Positions 58,333-64,000 of a stretch of 64,000 nucleotides of DNA are shown here, piece by piece (positions within the stretch are counted from its first letter, which is position 1; the number at the start of each line of letters is the position of its first letter). The notes below the pieces were generated by a model that was not told the origin of the DNA, did not search any database, and worked only from the letters and a program-made list of their open reading frames with translations. Position numbers and translations under genes: made by a program. Origin of the DNA: Streptomyces noursei (lineage in GTDB: Bacteria; Actinomycetota; Actinomycetes; Streptomycetales; Streptomycetaceae); contig NZ_LWBU01000373.1 of assembly GCF_001646665.1 (NCBI RefSeq), positions 62,334 to 126,333 on the forward strand. Direction: 5' to 3'.

Positions 58333-58357
58333 GTTTGCCGGGGTTGGCCCCGGGCAT
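58333..58357 (+). promoter_or_regulatory. SigB-type promoter candidate of the sigma gene
   Basis: GTTT, 15 bp, GGGCAT, about 135 bp before the sigma factor ATG. Same boxes as upstream of the kinase gene. Suggests positive autoregulation. Confidence 0.5.
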
Positions 58358-58492
58358 GCGCATCTCGTGCTTCGGACCGGAGGCACGTCCGTAGGAGCGG
58401 CGATCCGTTCCGGGCGTGTCCCCTGCCCGGAGAAAGGAGCTCTCCTCGGGGTGACAGCCAACCGTCAGCACCGTTCAGGGAGCTGAAAAGCA

Positions 58493-59287
58493 ATGCGAAC
58501 CCTTGCCCACACGAAGCATCCGCACGACGACGCCCCCGACACCGCCGAGGCGTTCCAGCGCCTGGCCACGCTGCCGGAGGGCGAGGAACGGGAAGCGGTC
58601 CGCCAGGACATCGTCCGGGCGTGGCTCCCCATGGCGGACCGGCTCGCCGGCCGGTTCCGCAACCGGGGCGAGTCGCTGGAGGACCTCAAGCAGGTCGCCG
58701 CCCTCGGTCTGGTCAAGGCCGTGGACCGGTACGACCCCGAGCGCGGAGCGGCGTTCGAGAGCTTCGCCGTCCCCACCATCACCGGCGAGATCAAGCGCCA
58801 CTTCCGCGACCACATGTGGACCCTTCACGTACCGCGCCGGGTCCAGGACCTGCGGGGCCGCGTCCGCGCCGCCTACCAGGAGCTCTCGCACACGGTCGGA
58901 GGCCGCGCTCCCACCGTGTCCGAGATCGCCCAGAAGGCCGGGATGACCGAGGAGGAGGCGATGGCCGGGCTGGAGGCCCTGGACAGCTTCACCGCCCTCT
59001 CCCTGGACGCCGAGCTGCCCGGCACCGAGGACGGGTACACGCTCGTCGACGCCCTCGGCGGGCCCGACCCGGCCCTCGACGTGGTCATCGACCGCGAAGC
59101 GGTCAAGCCGCGCCTGCGCAGCCTGCCCGAACGCGAGCAGAAGATCCTCTACATGAGGTTCTTCCGCGACATGACGCAGAGCCGCATCGCCGAGGACCTC
59201 GGCATCTCCCAGATGCACGTGTCCCGGCTGATCAGCCGCTGCTGCAGCCAGATGCGGGAGGACATCATGCGGGACGTCGCCGCATAG
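58493..59287 (+). CDS. SigB/SigF-family RNA polymerase sigma factor
   Basis: A 264-residue group 3 sigma factor: region 2 (MADRLAGRFRNRGESLEDLKQVAALGLVKAVDRYDPERGAAFESFAVPTITGEIKRHFRDH), region 3 (VQDLRGRVRAAYQEL and PTVSEIAQKAGMTEEEAM) and region 4 with the helix-turn-helix MTQSRIAEDLGISQMHVSRLISR. It belongs to the stress/differentiation sigma family that recognises GNNTN-N14-16-GGGTA promoters. No anti-sigma or anti-anti-sigma gene is adjacent. GGGAG is 10 bases before the ATG. Its 3' end overlaps the converging PAS/GAF gene by 23 bases. Confidence 0.93.
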   Translation: MRTLAHTKHPHDDAPDTAEAFQRLATLPEGEEREAVRQDIVRAWLPMADRLAGRFRNRGESLEDLKQVAALGLVKAVDRYDPERGAAFESFAVPTITGEIKRHFRDHMWTLHVPRRVQDLRGRVRAAYQELSHTVGGRAPTVSEIAQKAGMTEEEAMAGLEALDSFTALSLDAELPGTEDGYTLVDALGGPDPALDVVIDREAVKPRLRSLPEREQKILYMRFFRDMTQSRIAEDLGISQMHVSRLISRCCSQMREDIMRDVAA

Positions 59288-60455
59288 CCAGGGCGATGTG
59301 GCGGGACATCACATCGGCGGCCCTCCCCTCGGCCATCGAGAACGCCCGCCGCCCGCCCGTGCGGAAGAGCGTCAGCACGCCCAGCACGCCGCCGTCCTCC
59401 CGCACGAGGGGCACGCACAGCAGCGAGCCGACACCGGCCCGCGCCAGGACCGACGCGCCCGAGGCGTCCTCGCCGAACGCGAGGATGTCCTCGGGCCGCA
59501 CCTGCAACGAGGCCGAACCGCTCCGCGCCACCTCCACCACCAGCGGGCACGCCGCCGGGTGCTGCCCCGCCAGGGCCCTCCACAGCGGCCCGTCCGCCTC
59601 CCGCGCCGGCCCCAGCACCACCGCCCGGCGCGACGGCGGCGCCCCCGCCGGGCCCGCCGCCGTGCCGGCCACTGCGTCGGCCACCACCCAGTCCGCGAAC
59701 CGGCCGTGCAGCACCCGCGCGGCCGCCGCCAGCGCCGCGTCCGGGTCACCGGGCGGGCTCGACAGCAGCGCGCACGCCATCGCGTCCACCAGGTCCATCG
59801 CCCCGGCCCGCTCCGTGACCCCCGCGAGGTCCGGCGGCACCGGCCGGCGCCCCGCGTGCCCGGCCGCCGCGGGCACCGCCCCGCCCGCCGCCCCCGCCGC
59901 CCCCGCCGCGCCCGGCTGGAGCACCACCAGCACCGTCGCCTGCGGCTCTCCCGGCAGCGCCAGCGCGACCAGCGACGCACGCACCGGCTCGTCCGGCCGC
60001 TGCTGGAGCCGTACCGTCAGGCTGCGGGCGCCCTCACCGCGCGCCGCGGCCGCCGCCTGCGTACGGAACGGGACACGGTCGCCCGAGGCCAGCAGCCCGG
60101 CCAGCGGACGGCCCGCCGCGTAACCGGCGCGGACCCCCGTCAGCGCCGTCGCGGCGACGTTCATCCGGCGCACCACGGTGCCCCGGTCGACCAGCGCCAC
60201 CGGGACCGGCAGCCGCTGGAACAGCGTCCGCAGCAACTGCCGCTCGTGCCGGTCGGCCGACGTGCCGTCCGGCGCCCGGGCCGCCAGCCGCTCGTAGCGC
60301 GGCCAGAGCGAATCCGCCGCGTGCTGGAGCTCGAAGAGCGCCGCGTCCAGCACACCCCGCCGCTCGTCGGGGGGCAGGGCGCGGGCGGCGCGCAGCTCGG
60401 CGACCCGCCGTGCGAAATCCGCGAGGTCCTCGCCGAAGTCGTCCGTCAGCGTCAT
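59265..60455 (-). CDS. PAS and GAF domain sensory protein
   Basis: A 396-residue protein with a helical start (1-75), a PAS-like domain (about 80-180: LFQRLPVPVALVDRGTVVRRMNVAATALTG) and a C-terminal GAF domain (about 240-395: AMACALLSSPPGDPDAALAAAARVLHGRFADWVVADAV, then ASVLARAGVGSLLCVPLVREDGGVLGVLTLF). A Gly-Ala-rich linker joins them. There is no PP2C, kinase or DNA-binding output domain, so it may act as a partner of another protein. Converges on the sigma gene and overlaps its end by 23 bases. It is divergent from the GAF-ANTAR gene, 92 bp away. Confidence 0.8.
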   Translation of the reverse strand: MTLTDDFGEDLADFARRVAELRAARALPPDERRGVLDAALFELQHAADSLWPRYERLAARAPDGTSADRHERQLLRTLFQRLPVPVALVDRGTVVRRMNVAATALTGVRAGYAAGRPLAGLLASGDRVPFRTQAAAAARGEGARSLTVRLQQRPDEPVRASLVALALPGEPQATVLVVLQPGAAGAAGAAGGAVPAAAGHAGRRPVPPDLAGVTERAGAMDLVDAMACALLSSPPGDPDAALAAAARVLHGRFADWVVADAVAGTAAGPAGAPPSRRAVVLGPAREADGPLWRALAGQHPAACPLVVEVARSGSASLQVRPEDILAFGEDASGASVLARAGVGSLLCVPLVREDGGVLGVLTLFRTGGRRAFSMAEGRAADVMSRHIALAMRRRPA

Positions 60456-60547
60456 TCCAGCACCGTAACCGGGCCCCGCGGCCCGGAGGTACGGCCGTTT
60501 CCCGCCGCCCGTCCGGGGGCAGCCGCAGCGGGAGAGGAGGGCGCGCC

Positions 60548-61276
60548 ATGTTTCCCGACCAGGAGTACGAAGGCCCCGAACCCGCCTCCACCGTACGCAA
60601 GCTGCACCGGCTGGCCGAGGAGTGCGTGCGCTCCGTACCCGCCTGCTGCGGCGCCGTCGCCACGCTCGGCGACGGCCGCCGGGACGCCTCCGGCGAACGC
60701 CGCGTCAGCGCCACCCACCCCGACCTCGCGGCCCTCGTGGCCGTCCAGTTCGACGCGGGCGACGGACCCATCCGCACCGCGCTCGACACCGGCGCCCCGG
60801 TCGGCACCGCGGACCTCCTCACCGACCGGCGCTGGCCCGACTACCGGGCGGCGGCGCTCGGAACCGGCGTACGGGCCGGGGTCACGCTCCCCTTCCGCCG
60901 GGCCGGCACGGACCTCACCCTCGACCTGTACGGCTACCGGCCGGGCTCCCTGGACCACGCCGCCCACGGGAGCCTCGCCCTCCTCGGCGAGGAGGTCACG
61001 GTGGGCCTCGCCCGGGACCGGCGGTACCGCGCCGCCCTCGCCGAGGCCGGCCAGCTCGCCGCGGCGCTGCGCACCCGGCCCGACATCGACCGGGCCGGCG
61101 GGATCGTCATGCACGTCCTGGGCTGCGACGCCGACCGGGCGTACGCGGTGCTGCGGCACGTCTCGCAGCTCACCAACCGCAAGCTCGCGGACGTCGCCGG
61201 GCAGGTCGTCCGCACCCGGGGCCGCGGCCTGGAGGAGGAGCTGGCCCGTCTCGCACCCGGCGCGGGACACCGGTGA
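60548..61276 (+). CDS. GAF-ANTAR protein (RNA-binding antiterminator type)
   Basis: A 242-residue protein: a GAF domain (about 10-165, ATHPDLAALVAVQFDAGDGPIRTALDTG and VTLPFRRAGTDLTLDLYGY) followed by an ANTAR domain (about 175-232: ALRTRPDIDRAGGIVMHVLGCDADRAYAVLRHVSQLTNRKLADVAGQVV). ANTAR domains bind RNA dual hairpins and prevent termination. AGGAGGG precedes the ATG. It is divergent from the PAS/GAF gene and 200 bp before the aminotransferase homologue, possible target of the antitermination. Confidence 0.87.
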   Translation: MFPDQEYEGPEPASTVRKLHRLAEECVRSVPACCGAVATLGDGRRDASGERRVSATHPDLAALVAVQFDAGDGPIRTALDTGAPVGTADLLTDRRWPDYRAAALGTGVRAGVTLPFRRAGTDLTLDLYGYRPGSLDHAAHGSLALLGEEVTVGLARDRRYRAALAEAGQLAAALRTRPDIDRAGGIVMHVLGCDADRAYAVLRHVSQLTNRKLADVAGQVVRTRGRGLEEELARLAPGAGHR

Positions 61277-61388
61277 CGGCGCGGCGCGCCACGGGCTCGC
61301 GGCGGGCCCCGGGGGACCGGGCACGGGTCGGGAGCCGGCCGAGGGGCGGGCCCCGGGGGACCGGGGCGGGCCGCTCCGGAGCGGCGAT

Positions 61389-61420
61389 TTGCGTGGAACC
61401 TCCGTATAAAGGGCTATAGG
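61389..61420 (+). promoter_or_regulatory. AT-rich promoter-like patch before the aminotransferase homologue
   Basis: TTGCGT followed by GTATAAAGGGCTATAGGG gives -10-like TATAAA and TATAGG, but spacings (10 and 20 bp) are not ideal. The patch stands out in very GC-rich sequence; the rest of the 201-bp gap holds nothing else. Confidence 0.35.
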
Positions 61421-61477
61421 GCTGGGCAGATGTCCCGGGACCACCAGCGGCGGCGCACCAGCGGCGGAGGTGAGGGC

Positions 61478-62704
61478 ATGCGGCAGCCGGACACCAAGGG
61501 GCGCGGCCCCGTCCGCTACGGACCGCCCGCCCCCGACACCGGCCTGCCCGTGCCGCCCGAGCTCGCCTCGGTCCTCGCGGCCGCCGCCGGCCGCACCGAA
61601 CCCGAACCGCCCGGAGGCGGCGAGGCCCTGCGCGGCGCGGCCTGCGGCTACTGGGGGCGGCGCGGCCTGCGCTGCGACCCCGACGACATCGCCGCCGCGC
61701 CCGGCGCCCAGCCGCTGCTGTCCGCCCTCATGGCCGCCCACGGCGGCGACGTCCTCATGCCGCGGCCCTGCCCCGCCTGGTGGACCCCGCAGGCCAGGCT
61801 GCTGGGCCGGCCCGCGTACCACGTACCGACCCCCGCCGAGTGCGGAGGCGTGCCCGACCCGTTCGCCCTGCTGGAGACCGTACGGCGGGTCCGCGCCGAG
61901 GGCGGCCACCCGGCGGTCCTGCTGCTCTCCGTGGCCGACGACCCCACCGCCACGGTCGCCCCGCCCGAGGTGGTGCGCGAGGCGTGCGAGGCCGCCGTCG
62001 CCGAGGGCCTGCACATCATCAGCGACGAGACCTGGCGCGACACCGTGCACGAGCCGCACGACACCGTCCTCGTCAGCCCCGCCGAGATGTGCCCCGACGA
62101 CGTCACCGTCCTGTGCGACCTCGCCGGCGCCCTCACCCCCGCCGCCTGGCCGGCCGCCATCGCCCGCTTCCCGCCCGCGGGGCCCCGCCCGGACCGCCGC
62201 GCCCGCACCCTGGACCGGCTCACCGCCCTCGGCGCGCAGGTCGCCGCCCCCGTCGCCGCGGCCGCCGCCCACGCGCTGGGCGAACCCGCCGCCGTGACCG
62301 CCCGCGCGGCGGCCGGCGCCGCCCTGCACGCCCGCGTGGCGGCCGCCGCGCACCACGCCGTACTGACCGCCGGGGCGCTCGCCCTGCCGCCCCGGGCCGG
62401 ACGGCACCTGTACGCCGACCTCGGCCCGCTCCGCGCCCCCCTCGCCGGGCGCGGCGTGACCGACTCCATGGAGCTGGAGGAGTACCTGACGGACCGCCTC
62501 GGCGTGCCCGTCCCCGGCGGCCACCGGTTCGGCGACGAACTCGGCGCCCTCAGGGTGCGCCTGTCGACCTGGCCCCTCCTCGGAGCAACCCCCGAGGAGC
62601 GCACGGAGTCCCTCACAGCGGCGGACCCGCTGGACGCGCCGCCCGTGGCGGAAGCGCTGGAAAGGTTCGGTTCCGCGTTGCACGAACTGCGGGAACCACG
62701 GTGA
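61478..62704 (+). CDS. Fold-type-I aminotransferase homologue without the PLP lysine
   Basis: A 408-residue protein with the overall class I/II aminotransferase layout: GYWGRRGLRC, APGAQPLLSALMAAHGGDVLMPRPCPAWW, EGLHIISDETWRDTVHEP (Asp183, the PLP-N1 partner position) and RVRLSTWPLLG near the end. The lysine that binds PLP normally sits in an SxSK block about 30 residues after that Asp; here residues 213-218 read CDLAGA. The only lysine in the whole protein is Lys7. GGAGG is 9 bases before the ATG. Probably a non-enzymatic relative. Followed 13 bp later by the MBL-fold gene. Confidence 0.8.
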   Translation: MRQPDTKGRGPVRYGPPAPDTGLPVPPELASVLAAAAGRTEPEPPGGGEALRGAACGYWGRRGLRCDPDDIAAAPGAQPLLSALMAAHGGDVLMPRPCPAWWTPQARLLGRPAYHVPTPAECGGVPDPFALLETVRRVRAEGGHPAVLLLSVADDPTATVAPPEVVREACEAAVAEGLHIISDETWRDTVHEPHDTVLVSPAEMCPDDVTVLCDLAGALTPAAWPAAIARFPPAGPRPDRRARTLDRLTALGAQVAAPVAAAAAHALGEPAAVTARAAAGAALHARVAAAAHHAVLTAGALALPPRAGRHLYADLGPLRAPLAGRGVTDSMELEEYLTDRLGVPVPGGHRFGDELGALRVRLSTWPLLGATPEERTESLTAADPLDAPPVAEALERFGSALHELREPR

Positions 62705-62717
62705 ACGGAGCTGGCAG

Positions 62718-63752
62718 ATGACGGAACGGACGGCACCCACCGAGCAGCCCGCCCCCGACGGCGGCCCCACCGCGCCCGCCGGACACCCCATGGGCGACGA
62801 CCCGCACCCGGCCGCCGCACCCCGCACCTGGCCGCGCTCCTTCGCCGACCGGCTGACCGCCCCGCTCCCCGGCGTACGCGCCATGGCGAGGCTCGCCCGC
62901 GAGGGGGCGGTGCGCCCGAACGCCGAAGGGCTCCGGGACGTCCCGCACCTGCCGTACGCCCCGCGACCGCTGCCCCCCGTGCGCCCCGGATCCGTCGCCG
63001 TCACCTGGGCCGGCCACGCCAGCTGGATCGTCCGGACCGGCGGGCTCACCGTCCTCACCGACCCCGTCTGGTCCCGCCGCATCCTCGGCACGCCCGCCCG
63101 CATCACCCCCGTCGGCGTCCGTTGGGAGGAACTGCCGCCCGTCGACGCCGTCGTCATCAGCCACAACCACTACGACCACCTCGACGCCCCCACCATCAGG
63201 AGGCTGCCGCGCCACACCCCGGTCTTCGTCCCCGCCGGGCTCGGCCGCTGGTTCCGGCGCCGCCGCTTCACCCGCGTCACCGAACTCGACTGGTGGGAGA
63301 GCGCCGAACTGCGCGGCGTCCGCTTCCACTTCGTACCGTCCCACCACTGGTCCAAGCGGACCCTCACCGACACCTGCCGCTCCCTGTGGGGCGGCTGGGT
63401 GCTCGCCGACCCCCACGGACACCGCGTCTACTTCGCGGGCGACACCGGCTACGGACACTGGTTCACGGAGATCGGCCGCCGCCATCCCGGCATCGACATC
63501 GCCCTGCTCCCCATCGGCGCCTACGCCCCCCGCTGGTGGCTGCGCGACGTCCACACCGACCCTGAGGAGGCCGTGCAGGCCTTCCTGGACCTCGGCGCCC
63601 GCAACATGGCCCCCATGCACTGGGCCACGTTCGTCCTCTCCTCCGAACCCGTCATGGAACCCCTCACCCGCGTCCGCGCCGCCTGGCAGGAGGCGGGCCT
63701 GCCCCGCGAGCGCCTGTGGGACCTCCCGGTCGGCGGCTCACGCCTTCTTTAG
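62718..63752 (+). CDS. MBL-fold metallohydrolase (UlaG/NAPE-PLD-like)
   Basis: A 344-residue metallo-beta-lactamase-fold hydrolase with the zinc signature SHNHYDHLD, a HHWSKRTLTD segment, VYFAGDTGYGHW (ligand Asp) and a late PMHWATF histidine. The pattern resembles N-acyl-phosphatidylethanolamine phospholipase D and UlaG-type phosphodiesterases. A disordered Pro-rich N terminus (about 35 residues) precedes LTAPLPGVRAMARLAREG. It starts 13 bp after the aminotransferase homologue and is probably co-transcribed. Substrate unknown. Confidence 0.88.
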   Translation: MTERTAPTEQPAPDGGPTAPAGHPMGDDPHPAAAPRTWPRSFADRLTAPLPGVRAMARLAREGAVRPNAEGLRDVPHLPYAPRPLPPVRPGSVAVTWAGHASWIVRTGGLTVLTDPVWSRRILGTPARITPVGVRWEELPPVDAVVISHNHYDHLDAPTIRRLPRHTPVFVPAGLGRWFRRRRFTRVTELDWWESAELRGVRFHFVPSHHWSKRTLTDTCRSLWGGWVLADPHGHRVYFAGDTGYGHWFTEIGRRHPGIDIALLPIGAYAPRWWLRDVHTDPEEAVQAFLDLGARNMAPMHWATFVLSSEPVMEPLTRVRAAWQEAGLPRERLWDLPVGGSRLL

Positions 63753-63788
63753 CGGCTCGGCCCGGCTCCGGGGCGCCCCGCCGGCCCT

Positions 63789-64000
63789 TCAGGTCCGCCA
63801 CCGCCGCCACACCGACGGCACCGCCCCCACCAGCACCGTCAGCACCACCGCCGCCAGGACGCCCTGCCAGGGGGAGGCGAACAGCGAGCCGCCCAGGACA
63901 CCGATCAACTGGTACGTCAGCGCCCACGCCAGGCACGCCGGAAGGTTGCCGCGCACGAAACGGCGCAGCGGCATCCGGGCCAGCAGGCACGCCAGCATCA
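63789..64000 (-). CDS. DedA-family membrane protein, C-terminal part (5' end outside window)
   Basis: About 70 residues at the window edge: LARMPLRRFVRGNLPACLAWALTYQLIGVLGGSLF and a final hydrophobic helix GVLAAVVLTVLVGAVPSVW ending in RRWRT. The R...F..N..G...W.......G...G pattern is that of the last part of DedA/VTT membrane proteins, which help move lipid carriers across the membrane. An ATG near the edge is probably internal rather than the start. Confidence 0.65.
   Translation of the reverse strand, partial: MLACLLARMPLRRFVRGNLPACLAWALTYQLIGVLGGSLFASPWQGVLAAVVLTVLVGAVPSVWRRWRT

Overview
The window is about 73% G+C, with dense, mostly intact genes, frequent 4-base stop/start overlaps, GTG starts and GGAGG ribosome sites. 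It is chromosomal DNA of a Streptomyces-type actinomycete. The gene order (crotonyl-CoA carboxylase/reductase, peptidase operon, NADH dehydrogenase-transketolase-PolDom, gas vesicle genes) agrees with what I remember of the ccr-to-gvp region of Streptomyces coelicolor, but I could not check this. No tRNA, rRNA, transposase, integrase or CRISPR array was seen.

Layout. 1-7.9 kb: an ethylmalonyl-CoA pathway operon read leftward (ccr, ethylmalonyl-CoA mutase, malyl-CoA lyase, MaoC hydratase), preceded by a TetR regulator and a 3-hydroxyacyl-CoA dehydrogenase made of two full tandem copies. 8.5-20.2 kb: a HEAT-like protein, GNAT and RidA proteins, a secreted aminopeptidase, an Rv2578c-type radical SAM protein behind a perfect actinobacterial SOS box, an SRPBCC protein, a drug exporter with three C-terminal carboxypeptidase-regulatory-like repeats, hemerythrin, a glutamate-cysteine ligase-like enzyme and a 2OG dioxygenase. 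20.4-25.6 kb: a four-gene cytoplasmic peptide-breakdown operon (M55, M20, S9, S66). 25.6-34.4 kb: a Ser/Thr kinase, AI-2E-type permease, adenosine deaminase, a GntR-UTRA regulator divergent from an MFS exporter, a GNAT enzyme, an arginase-like protein lacking two metal-binding histidines, and CsbD.

34.5-50.5 kb is a gas vesicle island. Cluster 1 (gvpO-A-F-G-Y-Z-J-L-S-K, leftward) and cluster 2 (gvpO-A-F-G-J-L-S-K, rightward) point away from each other. They flank a 7-kb core holding a glyoxalase-like protein, a methyltransferase, a type II NADH dehydrogenase, transketolase, a GNAT enzyme and a stand-alone LigD polymerase domain. Several cluster-1 proteins carry long charged extensions that their cluster-2 partners lack.

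50.6-64 kb looks like a stress and envelope region: an L,D-transpeptidase-like lipoprotein, a PAP2/diacylglycerol-kinase fusion, a baeRF family 2 protein, a mycothiol-isomerase-like protein, a DJ-1/PfpI protein, DUF2795, a PoxB-like TPP enzyme, a SigB/F-family sigma factor, PAS/GAF and GAF-ANTAR proteins, a fold-type-I aminotransferase homologue without the PLP lysine, an MBL-fold hydrolase and the end of a DedA-like protein. Motifs resembling Streptomyces SigB promoters (GNNTN, 14-16 bp, GGGTA) precede several genes here, including the sigma gene, which suggests a local stress regulon. All promoter and operator calls were made by eye.
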